Below are positions 45,450 through 57,787 of a stretch of DNA of 64,000 nucleotides, piece by piece (within the stretch, counting starts at the first letter, position 1; each line of letters begins with the position of its first letter). The DNA comes from Adiantum capillus-veneris. Lineage: Eukaryota > Streptophyta > Polypodiopsida > Polypodiales > Pteridaceae. The stretch is taken from assembly GCA_014529385.2 (NCBI GenBank), contig CM043968.1, positions 133,184,018 through 133,248,017 on the forward strand, given 5' to 3'. The notes under the pieces were generated by a model. It did not search any database, was not told where the DNA came from, and saw nothing but the letters and a program-made list of their open reading frames with translations. Position numbers and translations under genes: made by a program.

Positions 45450-45450
45450 T
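45430..45450 (+). promoter_or_regulatory. Polypurine tract of copia J
   Basis: ATTTG-run of 12 G-GTGTGTG directly before TGTTAGTATACTT at 45451. The G run is longer than in the other elements here and may have expanded. Confidence 0.6.
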
Positions 45451-46353
45451 TGTTAGTATACTTACAATGCCTACCTATCAATTTTCCCACCACAATGTAT
45501 GCTGCATAGTTTGTAGACCCCCATATGAGGAAAAGCCAATAGTGCACATATATTTGGTGGATTCTAGTTTGCATGTTGATGAGGTCTTTATTTGTGATCG
45601 TAGATTGTATGGAGAAAATTTAAGAGCCCAACCTTGGGGACTCGAGGGCAGTGACCCCCTGACAAAACTTTAGGAAATATTTTCTTTATATTCTATCTTT
45701 GATTGGCATACATCTAATAAATTCCAATTTCCATGATCACAGGCACCTTCTTGACGTGCTCCTTGTCCACTACATCTATATTATTGTAGAAGTTCTGTTC
45801 AAAATAACTTGCACCTTGTGAATTGTGATTAGAGGTCTGTAATTGGTTGTACGTTGGTACTAAACCATGCAAACATACGTATGTTGACCTTCCATCTTGT
45901 CCTCATGATCAATAAAAACACCAATAGGTGTAAGACACTCACATGTGTTCTTTACCTTCAAGACGTATTTCTTCATAGCGAAGACCTTTTTTGCATAGTA
46001 TTTGGTTTTATTTTCAACTACAACTTTTTTTCCTTTCTATTGGTGAGATCCAATCAGACCAAATTGTTCTAAGTCTCTTTCAGGGAATTGATATCTTACA
46101 TCTGCCTAATCAGGATATTCGATACATTGATAGAAAACCAATACATGACCTTTCATACTCCCTAGTTCTAGTCTCTAAATCACTTGTTGAGCAATAAGAT
46201 TCTCCTTTGGTGTGTTGGTGGATCTTTGTATTCACCAATGTACTCCCAAGTCCTACTTCTCACTAGCAATTGTGTTGATTCCATAATTGATAGGCATGTT
46301 TTCTCACAATAAAAAATATGCACAAAGTCTATAACAAACCAAAAATATGTATC
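45451..46353 (+). repeat. Putative start of the copia J 3' LTR and flank
   Basis: TGTTAGTATACTT after a purine tract is a plausible LTR start. No second copy is in the window, so its end is unknown. Openings at 45854-46197 have no recognisable domain. The stretch ends at the insertion point of element D. Confidence 0.45.
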
Positions 46354-47954
46354 TGTAATGGGAATGGCCTATGAACTTTGAGAATAGCGGAATTAAGAGA
46401 ATTAAGGTGAGCATTTTTGTGAGATCACTTTGAGAACATAGAGGGTGAACTTAATTGATGGTAGCAATATAAACATAGTACTTAAGTAACTTGGCACGAA
46501 CAATACTTTTGCAAGAGAGAGAGTATTAGAGAACATGACAATAGTTGAGGATCGGATTTACTTGGAGCCGGTCCCCCCTCCAAAAGGCGTTTGTATTATA
46601 GATTCTCCCATCAAGAGAGACTTTGTTACAATATAATCTTTGTGTTCCTTGTTGTGACCTTGGTGATTCTATGAGGATGGAAAGCTTCATGCATCACAAG
46701 CTTAACATAAACTTTGCAAAAAGCATTAACTATCCCAAGCCTCAATGCCAAGGCCTCAAACACCTTCGAAGGTGGAGAGAGCTAGCGAGGAATGAGGGTA
46801 GGGAAGAGGAAGAAGAAACATTTAATATGAGAAAGAAATAGTTCTTCACTTATCATCCCTCTTCTTTCTTAGCATAATAATGAAGATGAAGAAGATGGCA
46901 AGCTTCAGCATTGAAGCATGGCTCTTGGTTAGATTTGAATTCCATAGCCAAGAGTGTTGGTGTAGGCTCTCCACTTCTCAACAAACTTGGAGAAGGAGAT
47001 GTAGCTCTTGCACTTTACACTCCACAGAATGAGAGAATGTGTGTGTGTGTGTGTGGGAGAGTATACCCCCCCTTTGATGCTTGGTCCACACCTCTCTCTC
47101 CCTCTCTCTCTCATATTACTTTATTATTTCATTTGGACATGTGTCCTCTTTTTCCTCTTTGAGAGAAAGAACTTAATAATTTATTTTTACGTATCTAAAT
47201 TCTCATTGGACCCCATAAAAACCTAACCAGTAGCATTCAAGCACATCATGAGGGCCACATGTGGAGGATCACTTGAACATGTGTCTTTTATGCTTATTAA
47301 GTCATTTGGTTGAATTTAATACTTAATCAAGCATGTGTCTTTTATGCTTCTTAAGTCATTTGTTTTGAATTGAATACTTCAAGTCTTAGTCAATCAAGCA
47401 TGGATGTTCATGCCTCTTGAGAATTTATCTTTGAATTTAACATTTCAGAAACCTTAGTCATTTAAGCATAAAAATCACCTCAAGCTTTGGGCAAGGTTCC
47501 CACAACCACTTTAAGCGTCTTAGTACCTCATGCTTGGATATGATTCCCACCTCGAGGTTAGCCCTAGCTTGCGTAAGGTCAAAGGACTTTTTAATACTAA
47601 CTTTTGGAGGTCTTTAATGAAGCTAACCCTAAGGTCTTTTAAGATCCATTAGATGCACGTTGCTCTTTGATAGACTACCTCCGTTTGGACCCCTTTTGAG
47701 ATGTAACCATCTCCCCTCTTGGTCCCTTGCTGAAGTAAATCTAGAAGCACTTATTGCACATTGCTCTTTGGTAGACCATCTCCTTTTGGACCCCTATTGA
47801 GATGAAACCATTTCTCCTTTCGGTCCCCTGTTGAGATAGGTCTAGAAGCACATATATATATATACTAATTCTTGTTCCCCTTTTATCTTCTTATATTAAG
47901 TGATCAGTTTAATATGAGAAAATCATTTGGTAAAGTTATATATTATATTTTATG
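46354..47954 (-). repeat. 3' LTR of element D
   Basis: About 1.6 kb. It matches 53249-54071 plus 62966-63807 and preserves the unoccupied site (GAAAGAACTTAATAATTTA at about 47165) where element B entered the other LTR. It contains short GT and CT runs (47040-47055, 47090-47112) and ATATATAT at 47852-47861. Confidence 0.9.
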
Positions 47955-48329
47955 ACATTCGGTAGAGAAGATACAGCCTAGTCATTAGTCCATGTTTCTT
48001 AGTGGGTAGAGGACCCCTTTTTACCCTATGACATCATTCCAGAATAAATGACTAATCCATTTGGTGCTCGAGAGACTTAGTTGCCGCAAGCATGTCTGCT
48101 CCTTAGTCACATATCATACTTCCAAAGTAGAGTGACAAGTTCTACTTGGTGTTTGAGACACGTCGTCACCACAAACATGATCCTAAGCATACATACTTCT
48201 TAAATTTTGTGCACAATAAAAGAAAGAGAACGAGTCTTATAAGACAAAAATGTTGTTCATTTAAAATGCATTTTCATTTGCTTACTCTAGTTTAGCATTG
48301 CAAGCATTGACAAGGTTCATATTATCCTT
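47955..48329. other. 3' non-coding part of element D
   Basis: Matches 8406-8834 of element C at the equivalent place; no coding frame. Confidence 0.55.
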
Positions 48330-48990
48330 AAGCTAGGTTCCTTATCCATCTAGCATTTTTGAAAGGATAATTATTAAACTTAACAAGATATCATTGGATA
48401 ATCTTACCGTCTCTTAGTACCTTGTCTTCGTCTCTTAGTACCTTGTCTTCGTGTGTCGAAGAATCGATTCGGGCTGTAACACCTCTTCTTGATCTTCGAT
48501 CTCTAGTGGGTCTTCCATTATTGGTTCTTTTTGTGTCTCTCCTTTGTAAGGCTTGAGTAGGCTCACATGGTTAGCATTGTGAATGAGACAATGGTTGGGA
48601 ACCTTTAATTGATAAGCCATCTCATTGATTGGCTTAAGAATTTATTTTTTCCTTTGCTTGGAGATGGATATAACATTTTTAATCTTTGGAAAATATTCTT
48701 GTAAGTCTCGGCTATATTCATCAGCAGCGAAGATCTTCCCATATACTTTAAGTAGTAAAGGACTTTTGGATCTTCCCTCTTTAACCTCGAAAGGCGCTTT
48801 TCCTATAGAAGTATATACAATGTCATTGTACGCATACTCTACAAGAGATACATGGTAGACCAACATAAATACATTTCTACTCCTTGAAGAGTAGATTATG
48901 GAATCCTTCTTTGCCCCATATAAGGAGAAGCATGGGATTCATACATGACTTTCTTATTGTATGGGTGAGTAAAACATAGCCTATTTCCAG
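48330..48990 (-). pseudogene. Chromodomain and integrase end (element D)
   Basis: 48866-48642 has YHVSLVEYAYNDIVYTSIGKAPFEVKEGRSKSPLL, the integrase core end. 48620-48435 has HCLIHNANHVSLLKPYKGETQKEPI and EDQEEVLQPESILRH, the integrase C-terminal tail. Downstream another frame reads EDKVLRDGKII, a stop, YLVKFNNYPFKNARWI: the chromodomain, which in chromoviruses is thought to guide insertion. A 19-bp tandem repeat at 48416-48453 breaks the frame just before it. 48880-48990 shows a piece of the zinc-binding domain (MYESHASPYMG-like). Most of the integrase core is missing. Confidence 0.8.
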
Positions 48991-49001
48991 ATAACCATCC
49001 T

Positions 49002-50223
49002 TCAAGGTAAATGGTTCTTTTTTTTCTTCCCTAATGCAAAGGCTGTAATTACGTACTTAAAGTCTTGCTCATTATCATACTCATCTATCATAAAAGATAG
49101 ATCATTGTGAGTTGCTATAGACACCACATTTACCCTTGGCTGTTGTGAAAGTGCATCGACCACTTGATTGTGCTTGCCACCAATGTGAGCAATATGAAAT
49201 TTAAATTGCGAAAGAAAATTTGCCCACCTTATTTGTTTGTTAGAAAGCTTGGTTTTTGTCATGAAGTACTTGAGACTTTGTGATCCATTCGTGGATGAAT
49301 GGAGCCCCAAAGAGATAGTGCTTCCATGTGTCTAGGGCATGTAGAACAACTAAAAGCTCTTTTTCGTATATGCCCAAGACCTATTCATTGGCATTGAGCC
49401 TTCGACTCTCATATGCTATGGCACGCCCTTCTTGAAGCAAGACTGCTCCAAGGCAATCACCACAAGCATCACATTGGACCCCAAATGGCTTTGAGAGATC
49501 CAAAATCATGAGGGTAAGCTTCTCTTGAGCTTGTCAAAAGTATTTTTTTCTTTAGCAGTTCATGAGTATTTAACGTTATTCTTTGTTAAGTCATGCAATG
49601 GTCCTGCTATTTGAGAGTATTTTGCTATGAAGCATCTATAATATGCACACATACCAATAAAGCTTCTTAGATCATCTAGATTCCTTGGATTAGGCCATGC
49701 TTTTATTACCTCCAACTTTGATGGATCCATACGGATACCATCTTGAGAGATAATGTGACCTGAATATTGAATCTCCTGTAGAAAACAATCACTTCTCTTT
49801 GATTAATGAAAAGCTTATTCTCTCTCATAACTTGAAAGATATGTGGAGGTGTCACTTGTACTCTTCAAGAGAATTTGAGTGGCCTAAAGATTTTTGTCCA
49901 TCGTAAGTTTGAATGCATCTAGAGCATTTGTCAGTGATCGTATTTAGTGCTCTAAAGTTGACACACGTGTTGTGTTTCATCTTTATTTTGCATTAAAAGT
50001 ACTGGTAAACAGAATAGAGAGAAGCTAGGCCTCACCATCCCTTTTTCCACCAATTCATGCAATTGCCTCATGATCTCCTTTTGTTGAGCTTGTGAAACTC
50101 AATAAAGAGGTTTATTAGGAGGTGAGCTTCCTAGTAGAAGCTCTAATGCATGGTCTCATCATCTCCTTGTTTTGGAGGTAGCTCACTAGGGATGTCATCA
50201 TTGAAAGCATCTTGGAATCCATT
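49002..50223 (-). pseudogene. RT end and RNase H (element D)
   Basis: On the minus strand IQYSGHIISQDGIRMDPSKLEVIKAWPNPRNLDDLRSFIGM (cut here into shorter words: HIISQDGIRMDP, AWPNPRNLDDLRSF) is the RT thumb and connection near 49790-49650. 49310-49002 gives SLKYFMTKTKLSNKQIRWANFLSQ and HIAHIGGKHNQVVDALSQ, the RNase H end. The stretch before RT (50200-49900) has RT opening words in broken frames, and the YxDD segment is deleted. Frames are broken many times. Confidence 0.8.
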
Positions 50224-50737
50224 TTAGAAACTAGACAACTCTAGTTCCTCTTGATTCCCTTTATTCCTACTTGTGAAAACATTAGAATCATTTACATATT
50301 CTTTAACAAAAATCATATTTATAAAAATAGAGCTTTTCATTGACTTATCAAAAGCAAGAGTATTTACGAGGGATATGGTGTTCCCCGACTTGTTAGCATC
50401 TATGTACATGCTCTTTTTCTTGTAGGTGAAGTAGATTCTCCTTTCAGGGAGCTTCATGTTGGCAGCCATGCGATTGAACCATGGTGCCCCTAGGATAACA
50501 TCCTCATGTTGGAGAGGAGAGATAAAAAAAAGTCTTCTTTGTCGACGTAGCTTTGGACATGAAGCCTCAACTTTCCAATCAAGGGAGTAACGGAGGCTTG
50601 CTATCCCTTGAAAGCTGTGTCAGCAATTACAGTATCTCCCATCTCAAAAGCTTGAATGCCCAACTTGGTGGCCAAATCCATTGATATAAAGTTGTGAGTA
50701 GAGCCAGGGTCAAACAAGATGAAGGCATCATGCTCCC
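50224..50737 (-). pseudogene. Protease region (element D)
   Basis: The retropepsin begins HDAFILFDPGSTHNFISMDLA (about 50735-50670), with DPGS as in element C, then KLGIQAFEMGD. 50469-50224 carries the following linker (MAANMKLPERRIYFTYKKKSMYIDANKSGNTI). The part around IIGAPWF is present near 50490 in another frame. It is cut off from gag by the solo LTR at 50738. Confidence 0.75.
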
Positions 50738-51394
50738 TGTTAGGCTCGAGGCTATGGAGGGTGCAGGTGGGAAGCCATGGCTGCACCAGTCTTGCAGAGG
50801 AGCACGAGAGATATAAAAATTGACATAGAACTGGGACAAAATAGGTAATGATGTTGACGATCGGCTTTGGAAACCAAACATGCCGATGTAGACTCATCTC
50901 AAAGCAGACCATCTTCGTTGTTGGGACCTTGGATATGTTGTAATCCTTGGATAAGATAAATATTTGCATACACGTCTTGGTAAGAGCTCAATTTGATCTT
51001 CATTTCATCGTCATCATCTTCTTTGTGCAGAGCACATCTTCATGTGTTGCATCTGCTGATGTACCTCTTAGTTCTCAAAAGAACACGCTGTGTCGACTAC
51101 TCTCTCTTCTCTAACTCTATCCAGGCAGCACTTGAAGAATCAACAAATAATGAATAAATTATTCATTCTAACTTCCTTAGAAGATGACTTTATTCATTAT
51201 TTGGATGATGTTGATTCTTCAAGTGTTGCCTGGATAGAGTTAGAGAAGAATTGATTAATTGATTGTAATATTAACCTTACATATAAAGGCAAAAATGCCA
51301 CACATGACTTAACTTACCACTAAAAGTGACTTGCATGCTATAGGGCTTGTACCCACGAGCTAGACACCGGACAAGTGGGCTTGCATACCCAACA
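50738..51394 (-). repeat. Solo LTR with an internal hairpin, 657 bp
   Basis: TGTTAGGCTCGAG at the left and CCCAACA at the right give TG...CA ends. CTCCC at 50733-50737 and 51395-51399 is a perfect target duplication, and the flanks rejoin the chromovirus gag-protease frame. On the minus strand a TATA-like TTTATATGTAAGG is near 51282-51270, followed by a long inverted repeat at 51248-51107. No internal region is present, as expected after LTR-LTR recombination. Confidence 0.8.
51107..51248. repeat. Long inverted repeat in the solo LTR
   Basis: The left arm (51107-51159, CTTCTCTAACTCTATCCAGG...) and right arm (51189-51248) are reverse complements over about 50 bp, with one mismatch in the outer part and an 8-base offset towards the loop. 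RNA made from the minus-strand promoter would start near this stem. Confidence 0.85.
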
Positions 51395-52836
51395 CTCCCT
51401 TACTTTCCCCCAAGCATAGGAGAGGATTGAGCCTTTGCAATGAGTATCCTCTTTTGCAGCTTCAACCATGGAAGCTCTAGGAGTGTCATTGCAAAAATTT
51501 TTTTTGGGGCAAGAATGATAACCATGTCCTTACTCCCCACACTTAAAGCATTTATGGTCTTTACGAAAGGCCTCTAATTATTTGGGAGAGAGCTTATTTT
51601 TTTACCTTTGTAAGGTCCTTTCTCCTTGGCCTTGTTGTTGTTGGTGCTGGTGTTGCCTTGGGAAGAGTTTTGAGCATTGCTCTTCCCTTTAGATTCATTT
51701 TGATCCTTGTTTTCCATGGGCTTGAAATTTCTTCTCACCGCTTGTTGGAAATTGATCCTTGAAGCAACCATAGTGTGATGGATAGCTTCGGTCATAGTGC
51801 TAGGCCATTGTGAGTTGACATACTCGACCATTTCTTCGGGTAATACCACACACAATTTTTGCTTTTGGTTGACAAAGTCTATCCTTTGAAAGACTGTAGC
51901 TTTGAGATGTAAACCCCAAAACTTGTCTACATATTTGTGGATAGACCCGTTGAAGAGTAGCTTCAAACTCCACCATTTGGTAAGCACTTTGTCCTTTGCA
52001 TCGCTTGCAAGGAATTGATTCATGATGGAAACTCGTAGAGTTTTCCATGTCTTTGGGGCCTCGCCGTTGCCATGAAGGCTAGCGCACCATTGACGAGTAG
52101 ATTTCTGGAAGTGCATAGCTACATAGTGTAGCTTGGAGGACTCCGTGAAACCCTTGTTTCCAAAGGTCTCATCAAATTGTTGGATGAAGGCCAATACTTT
52201 GTTGGTGGCACCAAAGATGACATCATAGGTGAGAAAAGAGATACACTTTCCTCCCTCTTTAAACTTCTTGAGCTTTTGTGATCTTCGCATGTAGGGTATG
52301 ATTTGTGATGTCCTCCCCTCTTGTATTCTCTAGGAGAATAATTATTGCTTTTATCGGAAGAGGAGGAATGTGAAGAAGAAGGAGAAGAGGGTGACCTCTT
52401 TCTTGCCTTTTTCTTCCTTTGTTTCCTCTCTTCCCTTTTGGAGTGACGAGGAGAAGGACTATGGGTTGACCATTTCCTCTTGGGAGGATTTGGCGATAGT
52501 CTAGACCGCCGTCTTCATAGAGCCACATCTTTAGAGGAACTTAGGGATTCACTTCTTTCTCATTCTTTGGATTCCTCCTCGCTTATGGGAGAGAGTCTTC
52601 TTTTGGGAGTCTCATCAAGAGACCTTCTAAACTCTCTCTCCTCTTGGAGAGAAAGGAAAATCCCATAAGCACGAAGTTGTTGAGTAACTTTGGCTTGCAA
52701 AGTAGGGTTGCCCATAGCTTGATGCAACCTAGTAACAAGATAATTGATTAACATGGGGGACATCATCATTAGCACCTTCATATGCAAAATCAAAGTTGTC
52801 AATGTTCATTCTACTCTCTTGGTTATTGTCAGCCAT
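51395..52836 (-). pseudogene. Gag (element D)
   Basis: Start taken at the ATG at 52836 (MADNNQESRMNIDNF), as in element C. 52290-51574 is open for 238 codons in the same frame. It holds KEGGKCISFLTYDVIFGATNK, FTESSKLHYVAMHFQKSTRQWCASL (gag core) and SIHKYVDKFWGLHLKATVF, then a Asn/Lys/Gln-rich linker. Past its stop the zinc knuckle can be read near 51560-51510 but is damaged. 52802-52300 between start and core is broken by stops and shifts. Confidence 0.8.
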
Positions 52837-53229
52837 GCTAATTACTTATGTGTTTACTTAGTGTCTTCTTTGGAAATTCAAACCCTTAGTTGCTAATCCT
52901 CTTAGCCTTTGAAAATAAGCACTTAAGTATCTACACCCATGGCTCGAATTGGTTAATTATAGAGAGTAGTGGGGTGGGTCTAACATAGCAGAATTGCCGA
53001 GGGATAGCTCCTTTCGGACTTCTTATGGCTCAATAATGGTAAAGCCGTAGGCAAATCTAAAAAGACCCCATTATTAAGACCAAAGCTCTCGAGGTGTGCA
53101 CCATATCCCACATAGTGGACGCAACAGAACCGATAATAGATCCCAGTCCCACTTACCCTAATATAATTAACAAAATCAACCATTAATAGGCTACTTAAGG
53201 ACCTCTCTTCTTAATCAAGAAAAGAGAAA
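52837..53229. other. Untranslated leader of element D
   Basis: Between gag start and primer site. Homologous to 12607-13002 in element C; nothing further seen. Confidence 0.6.
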
Positions 53230-53247
53230 CCAAATGCTGTGATACCA
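53230..53247 (-). promoter_or_regulatory. Primer binding site (initiator tRNA-Met type), element D
   Basis: Minus strand TGGTATCACAGCATTTGG next to the LTR; one base differs from TGGTATCAGAGC within the first 12. Confidence 0.8.
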
Positions 53248-53248
53248 A

Positions 53249-54071
53249 TGTAATGGGAATGGCCTATGAACTTTTGAGAGTAGCGGAATTAAGAGAATGA
53301 AGGTGAGCATTTAGTGTGAGATCATAGAGGGTGAACTTAATTGATGGTAGCAACATAAACATAGTACTTAATTAACTTGGCATGAACAATACTTTTGCAA
53401 GAGAGAGAGAGAGTATTAGAGAACATGACAATAGTTGAGGACCGGATTTACTTGGAGCCGGTCCCCCCTCCAAAAGGCGTTTGTATTATAGATTTTCCCA
53501 TCAAAGAGAGACTTTGTTACAATAAAATCTTTGTGTTCCTTGTGACCTTGGTGATGCTATGAAGATGGAAAGATTCATGCATCACGAGCTTAACATAATC
53601 TTTGCAAAAAGCATTAACTATCCCAAGCCTCAGTGCCAAGGCCTCAAACACCTTCGAAGCTGGAGAGAGCTAGCGGGGAATGAGGGTAGGGAAGGGGAAG
53701 AAGAAACATTCCATACAAAAAAGAAATAGTTCCTTACTTATCATCACTCTTTTTTCTTAGCATAGCATAATAGCATAGTGATGAAGACGAAGACGATGGA
53801 AAGCTTAAGCATTGAGGCATGGATCTTGGTTGGATTTGCATTCCATGGCAAAGAGTGTTGGTGTAAGCTCTCCACTTCTCAACAAACTTGGAGAAGGAGA
53901 TGGAGATCTTGCATTTTACACTCCACACAATGAGAGAATGTGTGTGTGTGTGTGTGTGGGAGAGTGTACCCCCCCTCTCATGCTTGGTCCACCTCTCTCT
54001 CTCTCTCTCGTATTATTTTATTATTTCATTTGGCCATGTGTTCTCTTTTATCTCTTTGAGAGAAAGAACTT
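53249..54071 (-). repeat. 5' LTR of element D, left half
   Basis: Matches the left half of 46354-47954. It is interrupted at 54071 by element B and continues at 62966. Confidence 0.9.
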
Positions 54072-55023
54072 TGTTAGCAGCGACTAACACATGCTACACC
54101 AAATATGCATCAAGCAAGAGATATGCTATGGATGTCACAATATTTCCCTCTCATTTTGTATAAGTCTTGGGCTCACTTGGAGTTCCAAAGTTGTATATGC
54201 TAGCTAGAGGCTCGAGCTTAAACCCATAGTAGAAGGGATTGTCGAGAAAGCCTTTATTCAAGGAGGCTTCATTCTTGAGTATCCACTCTTGAGGATCCAC
54301 TTTTGAGAGTTCTCTCTCTCTCTCTCTCTCCCTTGAGTGTTCACTCTATGGACTAGCCTTGAGCTTAATGTCTATGCTTGAGAGGCTAGTGCTAACCATT
54401 GTAATTAGAGTAAGCTCTTCTTAATTATTCTAATTCCTATTTTCTCATTAGTCTACTTATTCTCTACATTTCATCTTGTCATGAAGTAGTATTACACTTT
54501 CATTATTCTAGATTTGAGAGATGTATGTACTTCTTGATATTAACCTTTCCTATTCTTCCATAAGCATTCGATTTGTGATATTTAGCATCACTAATTAGGT
54601 TGATTAAGTTGGGTCTTAATCTTGTAATTAGTGTGTGTGCCCTATTGTTTGCTTGTGCGTCAATAGGTTTTATGAAGCTCTAGCACCATTCACCTCGTGT
54701 GTGTAGCTATTGATGAAGTGCCGTGATTGACATGTGACAATTAGTGTGTGCTTATCATTAGTGTGCTCGGGGTTCAAGTCTATGGTAAGTCGGACTTCGG
54801 TGGATTTGATGTGTGTAGGAGATTGATTGATTAGTGATTAGAGTAGGTTTAGAGTTAGTCTTGCCATGGCCAATCTCTACTTGCATTGGAGAGGTGATCT
54901 CTTGAATCCTCTATTTCTATTTATCCGATGCTCATGCTTCCATGCCCTAGCCGGGTTGCCGATCCACGGATTTGATAATTTTGTGTGGGTTGCGATTAGG
55001 TTGAGCTACAACGCGTCCCTACA
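54072..55023 (+). repeat. 5' LTR of element B
   Basis: 952 bp, TGTTAGCAGCGACTAAC...GTCCCTACA. It is about 210 bp longer than the 3' LTR, which lacks the segment between about 54225 and 54435, including a CT run at 54316-54332. Confidence 0.9.
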
Positions 55024-55025
55024 TG

Positions 55026-55043
55026 TAGTGCCGCTGTCGGGGA
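55026..55043 (+). promoter_or_regulatory. Primer binding site (tRNA-Asp type, decayed), element B
   Basis: TAGTGCCGCTGTCGGGGA differs from the element A site at two positions, G to A and C to T, which fit decay of methylated cytosines. Confidence 0.75.
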
Positions 55044-57287
55044 TTGATAACCTAAGCTAATGAGTTTAGGATGTATAAAATAGAGTAATTTCACTACTAA
55101 TTTCATTGATTTTTGAGTGCATGTAACTACATTTTTGGTTTGATTTGATGATGTTTGTGCAAGAAATTGATGCTAATGTTGAGTTATGGATACCCCAAAC
55201 CCCCAATTCCACCCCCGATTTCACTAATTTCATACTAACCCTTGCTAATTTTGCTTCATTTTCATGCTAATTTTTACTAATTTTGACTAATCTTGCTAAC
55301 CTAACCACTAACATTTTAAGTGTAATCAAGTAATTGTGTTAATTTATGCCTAATTTGATGATTTGAGTGTTTGATTGTTGACCTACAATGGTCAATTTTG
55401 GAACCAATTTGATGGTGCACACACTTGTGTGTGCAATGATGCGTCTTTGTGTGGAGCAAAGGAATATCTTGGAGTGTAATTACAATGTAAGTGCACTCAC
55501 TTGTTATGTCAATTTTTGATTGATTAATGAGGTTCAATGTTGCTAATTATTTGCTAAAATTAGGTGTGTAACACAAATTGACCTACACTTTGCACCTAAT
55601 TTGATACACTTGGAATGAAATTGATTGTCAAATTTTGACTATTAAACCTTGGGTGTGCAAATAATGCTTAATTCTCATCAAGAATTCATGTGTGTGCATA
55701 AAAATCATTGTGTGTGCATGCAGCAAAGAGGGGAAAAAAAAATTGTCAAAAATTTCAAGTGTGTGTGCACCTAATCTTGAGTGTGTGCATGCATATAAAG
55801 TGATGGAATTGATAGTATATGAGTATGCAATCATGAAATTGATGTGTATGCTAGGCTAATTCAATCATTGGATAAGCCTAATTGCCAAAAAATTGGGCAA
55901 AAATTGAGTGTGTGCCTATCCGAGGCCACTTGATTTTCTATGATTGATGGTCAATTAGGGTACCTAACTGGTTTTTGATTATGAAATTTTCATGAAAAGT
56001 GTATCCAATCATTAGGTGTAAGCTTAAATACATTGCCAATTGAGACAAATTTGAACTTTTGTGCTTAAGTTTTGAGTGTGTGCATTGCTTGATTGGGTAA
56101 AAATAGTGCTAAGTTTTTAAGAAATTAAACATGCATGCATTCACTTATGCTTGATTGAGTTTGTAATTTGAGCATTGTAATGTGGAATTGATGTAATTTT
56201 GTGCATATAATTTCGGTCTAAATTTGGGTGTGTGCGCCTACTCAACGGCATGTGCAATCCGGTCCTTGAATGAATAATTGGTATTTTTTACCAATTATGA
56301 TGATTAATTTGGCCTAAAAGATCGATATATGAGACTGATTGACTTTGGATGATTCAATTGGTACTTAATTGAAGATGATTTATGTGCATTACCTTTGTAA
56401 TCACTGTGCCAATTTGATTGAAAATGGTAAAAATTTCGTTGATTTGTGTATGTGCAAATTCCGGAATCAATTGTGTAGCTATGCAAACCTAAATGACAAT
56501 CCAATTGGATTTGAATGATTAGGATATGAGCAAATAATTTTGCGATGGTTGTTAATTTAAACTAGAATGGTCAATGAGAGAATATATGCGTTGGTATTGC
56601 TTATATGTGTGGTCAAATGACAAAAAGTTTGCATCAATAAGGACTTGAAACTTGATTTTTTGTGCCTACATGAATCCAAATTAGAAGCATGTGTCTAAGC
56701 AGGCAAGTGATTGAAGAAAATCAAATTAGAATTTGAGTATCAAATGTGCGAGAAAAATATTGTGATTTCAATTGATTAAAAGGAATTTGTCGTTTTTGCA
56801 CATGAATCATCCATGGAAGTTTCTCGCGCCCAATTATAAGTTTATGCTCAAAATGGATGATGAGTGTTTGAAAGTTCTCATGTATGTTATATGCACTTTA
56901 AACCAATTTGTGTGTGTTTAAAGTATCATCGAATCAAAGCTAGGAGACAAAAATTAAGATCAAGACCTATGTGTAGGCTTGGAACTATGCGTTCATTGAT
57001 TAGCATCCAATTGTGTAATCTCGCACACACTCATGCTTGCACATCACTGTGGGAACGTCCCCTTGAGATTTTGTTTCTTTTAAAAAAAGTCATTGCCCAC
57101 TTGCCTGGCACGGGTAGGCTGCCCTTGGACCCACATCTCAACACACTATGGCTCGACTTTGGTGCATCCGACCCCTGAACCCACATACACACACACACAC
57201 ACACACACACATTGTTGAAAATGCCAACTCGGCATGATTGCCACTCCTTGAATATCTGCCTCGGATCCTTGCCTCATCTACGTGCCT
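55044..57287. other. Non-coding internal region of element B, left
   Basis: AT-rich, stop-dense in all frames. The word GAGTGTGTGC or GTGTGTGCAT recurs at irregular distances (about 55652, 55688, 55710, 55760, 55780, 55906, 56075, 56229). A short CA run lies at 57186-57210. No domain or RNA gene seen. Confidence 0.6.
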
Positions 57288-57787
57288 CGTTACTAATTGA
57301 CACCTCCATTTGGAGGTGGGATCAATGGCTCACGATCACCGGTTGATCGTGACCGTTGGATTGCCTACGGAATGCAAAAGATTCCCACTTTCTTGGATCC
57401 GGGACTTGAACCCACTACCCTCTCCCCCACGGGATTGACTCTAACCACTAGGCTAGCGCGCGCTCGTTGAAAGGTGTGTATGGGATAAGTTTATAGATCA
57501 CGGTGTCGCGGACAGGTTTACACCTAGTTCACACCTAGTTCACACCGAGTTCGCACTGAGTTCACACCAAATTTGATGTGGTGTGCAGGCCCTCCCTAGT
57601 TCACACCGTGTTCACGTCGAGTTCACACCGAGTTCACACCAAATTTGGTGTGGTGCACATATCACTGAGTTCACGCTTAGTTCACACCTAGTTTAATGTC
57701 GATCGAACGGCCCGGATTGCACCCGCCTCGCGACGCCTACTGTGGGCCATTGATCCCACCTCCTTGGGGAGGTGTCATTTAGTGACG
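57288..57787. repeat. 500-bp foldback element with tRNA-like boxes
   Basis: Left end CGTTACTAATTGACACCTCC and right end (reversed) CGTCACTAAATGACACCTCC start terminal inverted repeats of about 42 bp, each containing its own small hairpin (CCTCC...GGAGG). On the minus strand lie TAGCCTAGTGG (57455-57445, A-box-like) and GGTTCAAGTCCC (about 57413-57402, B-box-like). 57515-57700 is made of AGTTCACACC-type words. 2565-2945 is a partial reversed copy. It could be a DNA element that captured a SINE head. Confidence 0.65.
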
